From positions 145,812-209,811 of the forward strand of contig SJOL01010254.1 of NCBI GenBank assembly GCA_004794785.1: a DNA stretch of 64,000 bases. The letters are read 5' to 3'. A program made the translations under genes and the position numbers. Positions 49,801 to 60,875 of this stretch are shown piece after piece. Numbering within the stretch: the stretch's first letter is position 1; each line of letters starts with the position of its first letter. This DNA is from Opisthorchis felineus (taxonomy: Eukaryota; Platyhelminthes; Trematoda; Opisthorchiida; Opisthorchiidae). The notes below the pieces were generated by a model that did no database searches, was not told where the DNA came from, and saw only the letters and a program-made list of their open reading frames with translations.

Positions 49801-52800
49801 TGCTGGATCGACCATTCCTGACCTCCAAAGCCCAGTTCGAAATTCGAAATACTCAACAGAGCGCACGGCCTTTGGAGCTTGTCCACCGACAACAATAAGA
49901 ATCTACAAAGGGAAACAAGGAGAATAAGATGGAAAAAGTTAAGGGAACCTGTTGTGGCAGACAGGCAGTCAAATATGGATTCTACCGTCGCGCCAGCCTC
50001 TCAGATGAACTGCAGGTGGATCAAACATCACTATAAGGGTTTTATGCTGAGCCACTGTGAAATACCCGAACATGCTACAGTCTAGTATAAACCAGAGCGA
50101 ACAAGATCGTACGACGGATGGAAGGTGCAAGTGCAACAAACCTTAACAAAAATCCAGATGCCAACAACTAAATGGTGTTCGAATTTAAGGAGCTGAGGTC
50201 CGCGCCACCCGTGAGCTACACCAAGGTACACTAAAAGTTGGATACAATTCATCGTGGTTTGGTGTTTGCTCGCCATATTGCCAAAAGCTTTACCCCATGA
50301 ACAGGCCTACAAGTAATAACCCGGAAAGTTCAGGAGGCCACACTATCCGAATATAGAATACATATTATATATATATATATNNNNNNNNNNNNNNNNNNNN
50401 NNNNNNNNNNNNNNNNNNNNNNNNNNNNNNNNNNNNNNNNNNNNNNNNNNNNNNNNNNNNNNNNNNNNNNNNNNNNNNNNNNNNNNNNNNNNNNNNNNAT
50501 ATATATATATATATATACGTATCCAAATATACAGATCGAACTGTAAGCCTACTAATTATTGTACGGTTATCGCGTATTGTGATTGTGTGAAACACGGCGA
50601 TTGCACACAGATCCACGAAAACATAAATGGCAAATCATGTATCTTACAGCTGAGCACGCGGAAATAAAGCTATAAAAACGGCTCGTAGAGTGTGGAACAC
50701 CACAGTCATTCAGTATGAAGAAGGCATTCTCAAATACGGAGACAATTAATCAGACAAGCCGAAAAAAAGGTATCGTAGTCTGACTTTTTCAGGTACCTTT
50801 GGAAGCCCGATAGGAGTCCGCGGTTTGGCACGTTCGGAGTTGACAAGTAGTTTCTGTTCCCATGACAAAAGGTGATAACTCAAAGCCTCGATTAAATAGT
50901 CCTTACACCAAGGGTTAGCGGCTAGAAATGTGTCAGACTGACTGAGACGAACAAGATAGTCCCGGGGTAGAAGGGAAAACCGAACACGGCTGCAGAGGCT
51001 TGGTGCGGCTGCCTGTCGCTGTTCCACATCATGTGCAACCCAACGAAGTACTGCCTCGAACACCCGATCCTCTGAGACGGCAAGCTGGTCACTAGAGATC
51101 AGCTGTACCAGCTGGTCTGCGGTGAGTGCCAGGAATTCTTCATCTTGCTCCAGTAACTCGCTAAAGGGCCGCAACGGGAGCAAAGTAAAGGCAAAAGATT
51201 CAGTCCTGGACGACAATCAATTGCTTTGTAGAACGAGTGATAAAACATAGGAACAAAACAGGAAAAAAGGGACTCTCATTGTAGATGTGATCCAGATAAC
51301 TAACCGCTCAGAGCCTCAGTGAAAGTAAACGTACTGTTGATACGTCTTCACCTATGTCGTCCATTGCATAAGCACTCTTTGGCAGTCACCCGCAAATGAG
51401 CCTAGACAGGGAGCTGAGGCAACTGACAGAATGATGATGCGTGCTGAGCGACCAGCACCGTTTTTAGGGTCTTTGTAAGGTGAATTAAGTTGTCAGTCAC
51501 GATGAGATTCACTCCGGATAGAAAAGATCAAGAAGTGGTAGACGTGATGCACTACTCATACGGTTGCTGAAAACCCTTCGGCAGATTAAGAATATCATAA
51601 ATGAGGGATTCAGCTGGGTTCCAGGTGAGTCTCCCGTCAAAACCAAATTGATGTACAAATGAGTGTGGCTCGCTGATTTCGTGCAATTTGGTTTCAAGTA
51701 GAATATAAGGTTGACGGAAAGTCGGGGACTGCGCCCACCTGATGAGCTCCAAGAAAGGCGAAACCTATCAAGGGCTGTTGAAGAATATTCAGCAACCTTA
51801 TGAGTAGTGTATTACGTCTATGAGGGACTCCGTTTGTATGCCTTCTACAAACTAGCCAGTGGTCGTTAATGGAGTGAAACACAAATCTCATTGATATGTA
51901 TATGTCATTTCATCCAACCTCAGCTACATCATTCGAACAACGAAGCGCCTACCCCAACTCGTAACTGAACACCTCTCGAAAATCCTCCAAAAAGTACAAC
52001 GGACAGGAAACGGCTCCACTTCAACCCGGTGTCCTGGGTAACATAGTCACAAGGCTTATGTAGTTACCCAGATCTCTGCTTTCATATTCAAGACCTTTGA
52101 GCTGTTCTCACGACTTGGTTCGACTGTGTTGTAATTAATTTGGCTCCTGTTGTAAGCTCAAATTAATTGAAGAAACACGTAGCTAAGATCACGGGTGTAT
52201 TGTGTACACGCAGCCAAACAGGCCCGCCTTGTAACGGACATGCAAACGACTGAGTCACATGTCAGTCATCGGACAAACAGCTCTCTGATGTATTGAAGAT
52301 TAGACACGCACGCGTGCAACCAATCGGACACGCATCCATCCAATCAGCCACTAAAGTCACAGGCCAGATCGGTGGTGGAATGACGAACGGACACGAAAAC
52401 GCGCCAACTCTGACACATCGAAGCGGCTACCACAGCTGCATGACCCATTGACCTGTGTAGTCTTTCCGTAACAGTTAATCATGCGTGTGATTCCTTTTCA
52501 AGTTAATGTAGGGGTGTGGTGTGTTAACCAAGAGTGGTCACAGAAAACAAGTTTGTTGGCCACTTCGTTATGACGACAACTTTAGTCATTGAGTTTTAGT
52601 CCCACTGAGATTGATTCAAACCGCAGTCAGTTGACGTCATTGGAGCTATCCAAACTGTGAGAAAAATAACACTAGGAGACACATTTGAAGACCACGCCAT
52701 GAAAAATTGTGTCAGAACACCGAAGGTATATGTTCTGTCTGATATGCAGGCCGTAATCCCTGGAGAGCCCGTACGAATCTTAAAGTGAAATATATCCCAT

Positions 52801-55800
52801 CCATTTTTTGCTCTGTGACTCTTTACTTTCTAATATCGGCAGCATACCCTTGCTCGCTTGGTTATGAACATGCAATGATTAACAGGTACAAGAGGTAAGC
52901 ATAAACATATAAACATCAGAGGGTTCAGCTATCAGAATCACCCCCACTACAACTTGTCCTCAACAAACATCAACTCCCCATAAGCGCCTAACATGGTTTC
53001 GAGTCTGGAAGCTCACGATCAAAACTTTTATGATGGTCTGACGAAGCATTCTGAGGATTCTCAAGCACTGAGCGTTTCTAGTGTAAATACTTGGCAGTTT
53101 TTTACAAGAACTCTCTTCAACCTACGTGCCATGTCGGACGTAATTAAAGTAAAACACAACTGTCTGAAAAAACGATGGTGCCATGATATGCAAACAAAAT
53201 ATGGAGGTAAACCATTCACATACCCGAAATGCTGCTCGGTAAAGCGCCGACTGGAAGCAAGCAAATCCGGACAGTCATGCAGGTCAGCGAAACGCTGAAT
53301 GCCAAGACAATTGCTCGGGTGAAGCTGGGATTGGAGAAAATCACAGCAAGCATCACGAACACTATTTAGCTGAAGTAGATTTGCTGCCGGTAGCAGAGTC
53401 TGGACAGTGTCTTCGGTAACGCAGATTTCTGTGAGAAGATAAACAGGAATGTAGTGATCTCAAAACAAGGTTTTAGAGACACATAAATGCACGAACTCCG
53501 GAAAATGAGACTTAACGTGACCAGCCCCGTCGAGATCTTCCTAGAGCTGGAACGTAAAATGTAGCGGATGCGAGCGGAAGGTCATCCGGATACGTGGACG
53601 ACATAACACTCGCGTTGTGTTTTGACTGGGTCATCTCAGTTTGCACCGTCTCATCTAGGTGCGAAACTCACACCTCAGGTTTCACAGGTGAACGACGATA
53701 CGGCATCGTAGCAGACGACCAAGCCAGCACAGTTTGTAAACCTGAACAGACAATTCAACAGAAACACCTAGCTCACAAGAAAAACACGGTTTCTAATCAA
53801 CACAGCAGGAGTCCACTGACGCAACGGAGACGAGTTGGGACAATGAGACTTCGGTTGCCAGCAGCTACATGTCAGCCAGCAATCATCATTTACACTGATG
53901 GAGCTAGAGTGACAGCTAACTGGTGCACACTGGGAGAAGAAGAATTCCCGGTACACCGGAGTGACGGAAAATAGTAGCATCACCTAAACTAAATAGATAA
54001 ATGAAGTTCCACGTGGGTATCACGTGTCTGAGTTATATATGGTGAAGGAAACCATCTGTGGTTTCACAGCAAGAAAAACAGTCATCACATGTAACAGTAG
54101 GTGCAAGAACCGGTCCACGTGAAACTGCCCGAGGATCACATGATTAGCTACCACGAGAGTGAGGGGTGGGGGAAAACGGATGTACGGCCGGCTGTAAAGA
54201 AAAACCCAAGGTTTCATCAACCTAGATTTACCAGGTGTTTTGTTTGAAGCAACTGTCAAGTGGCAACAGGACGCTCCAATACGTCTGACCACAGAGGTAT
54301 CCTATTTTTACATATACGTCAAGTGACTGTGTTAGGACTAACCGATAATCAGACCAGCCAGACGCATGGCAACTTGACGTCAAACCGCATGCCCAATCGA
54401 ACGAAGTGAATGTGGTTGTCAGTTTGGCTTCCTTTTCCTTGTTCGTTTTTGGAATTCTCATTATTCCACTCCTGAAGGTCACTCAAAGCGGCCGGAAAGT
54501 GAAGCAACCCTCGGTATACTATTGAGAGAACCTTGGTGTGGAGTCATTCCACTATAATCAAAATATCATCATGAACATCGTACGACAATGACTTATTTGA
54601 AGGCCTTATTGTGAAGAAAATACAAGCAGATGGGGGAGGGATATAGTGCTCGCTTACTACAGTCATTCCGCGTTGCTTACGCCTCCAGACAGTTATCCAG
54701 ATAACATGGACAGAAAATGACAACAAGAATGCTAGTGACATCTGTTAGAAGCCACTTGCTCAGGCGTCTATAACCATGCTCAGGGAGCATCATGCAAATT
54801 CTGTCCTGCAGTGCGAGTCGCACCAACAATACTCAGACTTTTCGTAACCGCTTTCAAACCCCTCTGCCGTATCAAAGGTTGACCACCTCTCTGTTTGCGA
54901 CACTGAACTGGGCAAGGAGAACAGCACCATTCTCGACAAACGATGAGTCGGCATGTGCAGTACGTGACCAAATCATCGCAGTTCTGGTACTGTACACATT
55001 AACTGACATTAACTGACTGCTGCAAAACGGAACACCAGTTTCCTAAATGTCTCGTTGCTGATTCATTGGGACCAGAATTGACGAACTGGGGATCAGAAAA
55101 AACGGTTGTCGATGGCCTGAAGATATCTCAGTCTCGCTGTTCGCAGAGGCCACGTCTTACAACCATACAACAAAACATTCAGTGCTGTAGCCTGATATAA
55201 GCGTCCCTTTGGATGCAAGGGCATGCCATAGGTGTCTCAAATTAACGAATGCTACCAGATTCGTGCGCTGACCTCATCTGCACACTAAAATCGAAATGCA
55301 TACAACTTCTAAGATATATAAAACGGTCCACGTTCTTAAGTATTTCTCCTTGGATAGCAATGGGTATGCTCAGGAACACTGCCTTATATTTTGTGGGTGC
55401 GAAAGGTCTGCAAAAGAATTGAGTGACTTTCTTCAGCTCGTCCCAAAACACCTGAGTAATCCTGATTCCTCCACAGACTGTCGCAATGGCCTCCGGATCG
55501 CCAGGGGTGCGCATCTGGAAGCGGTACGGCTGCGAAGAAGCAGTTAGCTCAAGGATTGTGCCTGGACCATGAACTATTGTTTCTGGCACACAACATACAT
55601 CAATTTCAAGTGAGTTCATTGCAATAACAAGAGCAACCTGTTGTTGCTTCAGGGTGCGAACATTAAAAGCTGCCGGGCGTTGAGGCCTGAATACTGGTTT
55701 CGAGGTGACTGAAACTGTTGACACTAACTGATGTGCAGATATTGCAGTCGAGATTGATAAAAGACGAGTAGGGTCATCGCTAACTACGAATGAACCCAAA

Positions 55801-56726
55801 AGGAGACCATTACGAACGGGGTGGACGGAGTCCGAAACGTGAAACAGATAGATGAGGGGCCTCAGCAGCAGCCCGTTTTTGCTCATCCACCCTGTTGTAC
55901 GCAGCCAATAAGGCAACCTGGCTGGCGGCACCACGCGACGGCCAATGTGTCATGAGATTATTTCTAGCTGTAAGAATCATGGTTGTACGCGGGATGAAAT
56001 ACTGACAGAGAGTGGAAAACTGGACAGGAGGATGGTTGAGCAATTGGCGGAAATTGCCGGTGCATTGCGCTGTTTGAAGAACGTGGAGCTCTAACTCTCT
56101 GCCTGGGAGACCAGAAGGCTGTGTTGGTCAGGCCTCTAGTCACTGACCAAACTGGTATAAGACTCTGTGAGTGTCGCACGGAGACCCCCATTCCTTATAG
56201 CTCAGTAGGTCACGGAAGCGTACAAACTCACACCATGCAAAGGTCCAGTCTCTTCGCGATTAACAAGACAATTATTTACACCGAACTCAAGACAAGACGC
56301 TACAGTATATATTCACATATATTGCCCCATTATTACCAGAAAAGTACCCCTGTGAGCCATTGATATGAAATCCAGGCGATACTGTGTATGACATGCATAA
56401 CTGCGCCGGTGATCAACAGTCACCTTAATGTGATGGAAAATATTTGTTCCATCAGGAGTTGTCCAAACAAATCCACTTAGGGATTTGTGGGAATGATCCC
56501 CAACAAGTCGAAACATTTTTGGTGTGCCCCTTTGTTTTTCAACATAGTTTGACTTGGCTTAACAGGAGAAAATTCGAAATTTACACAAATACTCTTGTTA
56601 AAAAAAGATTCACTCTCTCACCATCAACATCCACAGCGTAATATCTATCATTAGTGAATGCCCGTTCTCCAATGCCATAAACCAAGTGTAAAAAGTCCTA
56701 TTGTAAAAAACAGTTAGTTATACTAA

Positions 56727-56773
<47 letters not shown>

Positions 56774-59700
56774 AACAAAAGTGCTAGTGCTTCAGGGTGC
56801 CTACACCTCGAGACACGCACCCAAGTAATCCGGTCGATTTCAATCTGAAAGGAGACGTCGATGGGCAGTTATGTATTACATCACCCCCCGGTCAAGCAGA
56901 GGGAGGATTACGTTGACCCTATACTCAGACTTTGTGACCTCTCAAATACGAGATGACTTTCGTCAGTTCGCCAAAACACCTGCAAATTCCTCTTAGATGA
57001 CAAAAACGATACCGTATGCGTATTCCAAGTTTACAAATCTTTCCGCCAGAAACCATTTTGACTAGGATCTTTCAGATCTTCCATAATATCAACAATCACG
57101 ACACTTGATAGAACTAGAATGGAGTATTTTTGTCAACCCAGGATTTCTCAAGAAGCTACAAATTTGCAAAACAAGTGTTGGGTATGGCTGCTGTTCAAAT
57201 CGCCGAGCTTGACAATTTGGTTACAAACGTTTGATCACCTGTCGAAAAGACAGTATTAGTATGTAGGCGCACACATCGATGCACCGCCGAACGATGGCGT
57301 TACTGACTGGTGACGAAAAATTTGGAACTAAATTATACAGCCCAGCGAGAAGAACAGAAGTGAGCTATCAAGATTCCTCTCAACAGCACGTATTGGACAT
57401 TCATACTGGAGTTTATACAGCATATTCATCAAACAGATCAGCGCCAATTGCTCCTCTGGATGAAAACCCCGGGACAAGATGAATCAGTCGCTAAAGACCC
57501 AGACATACAAGGACCAGTGGTGGAGTTTTAGCATTTGAGTTACGACCCTCAATCCAGTGTTATCTCTCACATGAGTAATGTGACGGTCATAACAGGATTA
57601 CAAAGCAGCTAGACGGACACTCTGAGGTAATTTACCGAAGCCTCCACAAACTGTATTTGAACTAGCTCATCACTCTAACGGGAAATGCGAAATCGGACAC
57701 CATAGCTGACAGCTGATGACGGAGAAGTGGAAAGGTGACAACAACACCTGACTGATACGGGAAAGGTATGAAGTCTTTCATACAGAAGTCTTTCGTGCAA
57801 ACCACGAATCGGTCAGCTGATAGTCACAAGGTGGAAAGCAACATGCACAAAATGGAAACCAGTTTAGCACGCAAAGAGAGGCAAAGATTAGACTCACCAC
57901 CGGTATAAATGAAATCAATCAGCTGATTAAGGGCGTTTTCGTCAATATCATGGATTTTCACACAGGCTGAACGAGCTTCCGCCATCGGCCCAGTAAACAT
58001 GGCATAAAAATACTTCGAACTGGAAGCCAAGATATTGCGATGGGCTGGAATCTTAGTTGAACCGGCCTGGAGTATTACGTCGCAAAATTGGCCACTACTA
58101 TAGACAAAAGAAAGATAACGTATAGTCCGAAACAGCATACACAGTATTCCAGTTTCATGGCATGACAAAAACGAAGAGCGATAAAAAAAAGTGGTTACTC
58201 GTGGCAAAAGATTACTTTTTAAGCATCAGGCTGAGAATGACATGTTTCCAAGGCGCGCATGATTGACCAAACTCATCTATTTGCGTTTCTCATCAAAGGT
58301 CGTTCAGACATATCTTAATGTGTTGAAAATCGGTAAGTAAAAGAGGTGAGTGACTTCAAGTGTCAGGCAGGCTGTCCTTTTTTATTGAGAAACCTATATA
58401 GACGAGTGAATAACAGAGCAGTAGCCGATCCCACAGAGGTATGTATTCGATGACGAAAACTTGGAGTGTACGCGTAACAAGAGGTGTCACAAAAACCTGA
58501 GTGAAACACTACTTTCTATATGCATTTGCCCAAAAACTTGGTGCGAAATCCAAATTTCTTATCGACGCCTTTTTCCTTTGTTCGCTCAAAACGAGTGCCA
58601 CCAGGTCAACAACCGTCCACACTTTTTTTAATAAGGACACTATCCTACCAGTGACCACATGCGTTCAACTGTCCGGATTCTCTAGATCCCTATGTTTTCT
58701 AGGAAATGAAATTATATCATCATCATCATCGACAGTATGACATCAATGTTCGACAGTGATGCTTCACTATCGTATAACCATGAGTTATTTGAAAGCCTTA
58801 TGGTGAAGAAAAGGATAAAAGTGGACGGGGAACGAATTTAGTGCTAGCTTACTACAATCATTCCGAGGCGCTTACACCTCCAAGCACTTAGTCAGGCAAT
58901 CTCGATAGAAACTGACAACAAGAGAGTGGTTCTCGTACGCGGGAGGTGTACAATAAAGTTATACAGCTCCTGCGCACGAGAACCACTCAACCCCACCCCT
59001 GGAAACGTGAACCTCCAAATAAATCACCTCCAGAGGGAAAACACTCCACGGCAAAGTAGACAAATGAGCATGCAACTGGATTACCTGTGCTCATTACATC
59101 GAAGACAGCATCTGGTGAGCCAACAACTATGCAACCCATCAGCCAGTGTTTAGGGCGAATGACGGGAGGTTGGATCGCCATTCACTGCAGTTGATGCAGT
59201 AGCTAGTGTTGTGGCCTAACGAAGAGAGATATATGGAAGGATGAAGGTGGAACTCTTGGGAGACATGGAAGTGCAGCAACCCATTCAACCTCAGTCCAAA
59301 CACAGCCCCGGTGGTAAATCAGACACAGAAGAAGGATATTATTTTTTAGTTTCGGGTGTGAAAACTTGTTTCGTATACTAATTCAGGAAGAATTTTCAGC
59401 TGATTAGTCCCCTGTGTTGGTCAACTGGTAATGAACTCTTAACGTCGTCTGGGTAGATTCATTAAGAGGTGGAACCAAATGTATTAAATATGAAAATGGT
59501 CGAAAATAAATACTAAAAACTCACTGTCGTAATTCATTGACTCCATTAAGTACCCGTCGTATTTGATCGCTAGATCGATAGGGGCTCCTTGGGAGATCAC
59601 AACGATAGAAATCGTGATCTGCCTCTGGTTCTTGATGCTGAATCAAAAGGGTTGGAAAAAAATTTCGACTAACTAAGAGGGATCGGAAGCAACCATCACA

Positions 59701-60875
59701 ATAAGGCATCAGAAAAATTATTTGCACCGGGGCTATGGAGGTTATGAACCATACGTTATGACATATATCAAACTCACCGGATTAGATGTACCGGACGAAC
59801 CAACAGCATGCGCCTGAATTCTCGACTCCCGCAATGGGAAACGAACGATGACGGACGAGCTCGGCAATGAACGAGAAATCTGTGCCTCCATTTCATGACT
59901 ATCAGTGGAAGTAGCGGAAACGACAGCTTCGCTGACTGGGTGAGCAATAGTATTTGGGGTACTTGAAGTTTCCAACACTTGAGAGTTACTATCAGCTCCC
60001 GACGAAGGATGATTGTTCACCAATCCAGCAGTCCCTCGTGCCATAGAACGCGAATAGTTTTCCATTAGCAAACCCGTCACAACACCATCGGAAACAGGGC
60101 GATCACGCAGAGGTCTCATGGGGGTTATGACTGAACACGAGACTGTATTCGGCATTGGTTGCTCCGCAGTGGATCGGACTGGTAAGGCGGGGAATTCGTC
60201 TAAATCACTAGATCCTTCTTGCACTGCCAGTGGGACCGCCTGGCTGGGTGATGTCTCCCGATCAACCGTAGTGTCCAGCCTCAGAGAAGCGAACCGGAAT
60301 AAATGAGGCGAGTGCGCACCCGAACCGTGGGTTTCTTCCACGTGCTCCCGATTAGTCACTCCGGAGATAGTCCGATAACGTCCAGTCAGGCTGGTATTAC
60401 TGCTACTACTACTCAAGCCTGTTGTTTCCTGATTAGGTTGGAACCGGATTGACCGGAGTGTACGACGAGATGTGGAGGGACGCGCGCCGTTCAATGCTCG
60501 ACTGGGGTTATTCAATGAGTTCCGATAACGGTTGGATCCGCCTACTGTAGTGTAAGATATGGTTCGGATGGCAGAGTTCGGACCGCCACTCGTCGTAGGA
60601 AATTCCGCGCCCGCACTACTCATTTGTTGGTTAGATTCCGTATTCAAAAACACCGGACTCTGATGATCAAATAGATTGTTACTGTTACGGTTGTGATGAC
60701 CTGCATCACCAAACGGAGGTTGGCTCCTACTTCGCCAGGACAAACGACTACTGGGTAGCGCATATGTTACATGCGAGGATGTGGAAGACAGGGAAGGGTT
60801 GATCACGCGGTTTTCCTGACTGGACCCATGTTGGTAACGAGTTCGGTTTGCCAAGCCATTACTAACATCACTCAT
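43676..60875 (-). CDS. KLHL2/3: KLHL2/KLHL3-type BTB-BACK-Kelch protein, complete nine-exon gene
   Basis: Exons 5' to 3': 60875-59778, 59637-59525, 58097-57898, 53428-53224, 51160-50797, 49902-49431, 48090-47874, 44446-44292, 43854-43676. All junctions agree in phase; the sum is 3,003 nt, 1,000 residues plus stop. Domains: disordered Ser/Asn/Arg-rich N terminus (1-~366), BTB (~396-505), BACK (~510-650), six Kelch blades (661-1000) with [32 protein letters not shown] and YVVGGEDG. The linker [10 protein letters not shown] followed by [14 protein letters not shown] is diagnostic for KLHL2/KLHL3. These proteins are dimeric substrate adaptors of cullin-3 E3 ubiquitin ligases and in vertebrates target WNK kinases; the fluke substrate is unknown. 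Vertebrate forms are near 590 aa, so the extra length comes from the N terminus and a blade-1 insertion. The gene converges on the CEP290-like gene. Confidence 0.9.
44292..44446 (-). CDS. KLHL2/3: KLHL exon 8: Kelch blade 5
   Basis: Acceptor CTCCCTTTTGATGCAG, donor GTAATT. Reads [20 protein letters not shown], then [20 protein letters not shown] and RRNAG. The RRNAG turn, mutated in human hypertension-linked KLHL3 alleles, is intact. 155 nt, phase 2 in, phase 1 out. Confidence 0.9.
44722..44812. repeat. Inverted repeat
   Basis: GCCACCACAAAATGACTAG at the left is matched inversely by CTAGTCATTTTGGTGGGC at the right with ~45 bases between. It lies in the KLHL intron between exons 7 and 8. Confidence 0.55.
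46790..47060 (+). mobile_element. Penelope-like retroelement fragment (GIY-YIG endonuclease), degenerate
   Basis: Two blocks in different frames: [20 protein letters not shown] (46809-46889, then a stop) and [20 protein letters not shown] (46934-46993). The second has the C-x-C-G-x-x-Y-I-G-x-T-x-R-x-L pattern of the GIY-YIG endonuclease of Penelope-like elements; the first resembles the linker region before it. Frame break and stop show it is dead. It lies in the KLHL intron between exons 7 and 8, opposite to the gene. Confidence 0.62.
47683..47835 (+). repeat. tRNA-derived SINE copy
   Basis: Pol III A-box-like TAGCTCAGTGGTTAAGG (47684-47700) and B box GGTTCGAAACC (47728-47738) at tRNA spacing, then the family tail CAGCATCTCAGCGCTCATGC and TTCGGGTGGCATGGCAGTTA. 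The acceptor stem is not preserved, so this is not a functional tRNA gene. Confidence 0.65.
47874..48090 (-). CDS. KLHL2/3: KLHL exon 7: Kelch blades 3-4
   Basis: Acceptor CACTCTTTTTCCACCGTAG, donor GTTAGT. Reads [20 protein letters not shown], then [20 protein letters not shown] and [13 protein letters not shown]. The RRSS motif is kept; in vertebrate KLHL3 a serine at this kind of site is a reported kinase target. 217 nt, phase 1 in, phase 2 out. Confidence 0.9.
48543..48710 (+). repeat. tRNA-derived SINE copy
   Basis: Same family as the copy at 47683: GAGCTCAGTGGTTAAGG, a B-box relic TGGCTCGAAACTA, tail CAGTATCTCAGCCATCATGC and TGGTGGCATGGTAGTTAGG. Confidence 0.65.
49132..49147. repeat. 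(AC)n microsatellite
   Basis: Short ACACAC run, with further CA-rich sequence (CATACACACAT) just after it. Confidence 0.8.
49431..49902 (-). CDS. KLHL2/3: KLHL exon 6: Kelch blades 1-2 with insertion
   Basis: Acceptor TTGTTTCCCTTTGTAG; begins [20 protein letters not shown]. After GLWRSG comes a ~52-residue Ser/Pro/Thr/Ala-rich stretch ([12 protein letters not shown]), then [11 protein letters not shown] resumes the normal blade. [20 protein letters not shown] and [10 protein letters not shown] follow. The insertion replaces a short loop in vertebrate homologues. It has no splice borders of its own that I can see, so it is probably translated. 472 nt, phase 0 in, phase 1 out. Confidence 0.9.
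50365..50516. repeat. (TA)n microsatellite interrupted by an assembly gap
   Basis: TATATA runs at 50365-50380 and 50499-50516 flank 118 N (50381-50498), so the gap is most likely an unresolved TA repeat. It lies in the KLHL intron between exons 5 and 6. Confidence 0.95.
50797..51160 (-). CDS. KLHL2/3: KLHL exon 5: BACK domain
   Basis: Acceptor CGGCCCTTTAG, donor GTACCT. Contains [52 protein letters not shown] and [14 protein letters not shown], closing with [14 protein letters not shown] orients the Kelch propeller relative to cullin-3 in this family. 364 nt, ends in phase 0 exactly before the first Kelch strand. Confidence 0.92.
51541..51818 (+). repeat. Hammerhead-ribozyme repeat bounded by 44-bp inverted repeats
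   Basis: Left arm 51541-51584 (GACGTGATGCACTACTCATA...) is the imperfect inverse of right arm 51775-51818 (...ATGAGTAGTGTATTACGTC). Between them is the usual family body with CTGATGA at 51739-51745 and GAAA at 51760-51763. Helix III and the cleavage triplet are altered (CCTATC), so this ribozyme is probably dead. It lies in the KLHL intron between exons 4 and 5, antisense to that gene. Confidence 0.62.
52150..52450 (+). repeat. Probable solo LTR of the same Gypsy family
   Basis: Contiguous copy holding both segments that flank the Gypsy remnant: ACGGGTGTATTGTGTACACG near its start and GACACATCGAAGCGGCTACC near its end. It has no coding sequence between them and lies in the KLHL intron between exons 4 and 5. 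Confidence 0.5.
53224..53428 (-). CDS. KLHL2/3: KLHL exon 4: BTB end and BACK start
   Basis: Acceptor TTTATCTTCTCACAG, donor GTATGT. Reads [20 protein letters not shown], then [20 protein letters not shown] and [11 protein letters not shown] to TEQHF. This is the end of BTB, the 3-box that contributes to cullin-3 binding in the family, and the first BACK helices. 205 nt; two bases complete the Glu codon from exon 3. It is easily missed because it has no in-frame ATG start. Confidence 0.9.
54575..54735 (+). repeat. Dispersed 150-bp repeat, copy 1
   Basis: Shares ATGACTTATTTGAAGGCCTT, then ATAGTGCTCGCTTACTACAG and CATTCCG..GCTTACGCCTCC with 58785-58920. No coding potential; family unknown. It lies in the KLHL intron between exons 3 and 4. 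Confidence 0.5.
55085..55934 (-). mobile_element. Non-LTR retrotransposon (LINE) fragment, rearranged
   Basis: On the minus strand an open frame (55934-55242) holds an endonuclease/exonuclease/phosphatase segment: [40 protein letters not shown], then MRTPGDPEA. It is fused directly to the end of a reverse transcriptase ([25 protein letters not shown]), with LWRR-like and KGR-like remnants continuing to ~55085 in other frames. Most of the RT is deleted, so this is a dead, internally deleted fluke LINE (CR1/RTE type). It lies in the KLHL intron between exons 3 and 4. Confidence 0.7.
56724..56775 (+). repeat. (TAAA)n microsatellite
   Basis: About twelve tandem TAAA units ending in TAAAAC. Such A-rich tetranucleotide runs often mark LINE 3' tails, and LINE debris lies nearby, but no direct link is visible. 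Confidence 0.9.
57205..57345. repeat. Second, diverged copy of the foldback element
   Basis: Left arm CGAGCTTGACAATTTGGTTA then CAAACGTTTGATCACC; right arm GACTGGTGACGAAAAATTTG then GAACTAAATTATACAGCCCA. Both arms align with the copy at 37508, which shows the two-armed structure was mobile or dispersed as a unit. Confidence 0.6.
57898..58097 (-). CDS. KLHL2/3: KLHL exon 3: BTB domain core
   Basis: Contains [20 protein letters not shown], then [19 protein letters not shown], the hallmark BTB/POZ dimerisation core, ending DFIYTG. Acceptor TTTGTCTATAG (a second AG three bases on is also possible) and donor GTGAGT. 200 nt, phase 2 in, phase 1 out. The A-H-R and Y-F-x-A-M-F-T-G motifs are intact. 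Confidence 0.92.
58725..58935 (+). repeat. Dispersed repeat, copy 2, with ATCATC-rich head
   Basis: Starts with CATCATCATCGACAGTATGA then CATCAATGTTCGACAG, a module also found at 36378-36440 (plus) and 61865-61920 (minus), and continues into the segment shared with 54575-54735. The modules occur both together and separately. Confidence 0.5.
58926..58988. repeat. Inverted repeat (hairpin)
   Basis: AGTGGTTCTCGTACGCGGGA at the left pairs with TCCTGCGCACGAGAACCACT at the right (two mismatches) around a ~21-base loop containing AATAAAG. Confidence 0.7.
59525..59637 (-). CDS. KLHL2/3: KLHL exon 2: lead-in to BTB
   Basis: Acceptor CAACCCTTTTGATTCAG; starts [20 protein letters not shown] and ends [11 protein letters not shown], leaving CA. 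The last segment corresponds to the helix just before the BTB core (M-x-x-L-N-x-L-R in KLHL relatives). 113 nt, phase 0 in, phase 2 out. Confidence 0.82.
59778..60875 (-). CDS. KLHL2/3: KLHL exon 1: long disordered N-terminal extension
   Basis: 1,098 nt, 366 codons from ATG at 60875 ([14 protein letters not shown]) to donor CCG|GTGAGT. The sequence is low-complexity, rich in Ser, Asn, Arg, Thr and Pro, with no recognisable fold. Several R-x-x-S contexts (for example [14 protein letters not shown]) could be phosphorylation or docking sites, which is only an inference. KLHL2/3 proteins usually have a short N terminus, so this exon is the unusual part. A later start is conceivable, but the frame is open and coding-like throughout. 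Confidence 0.8.
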
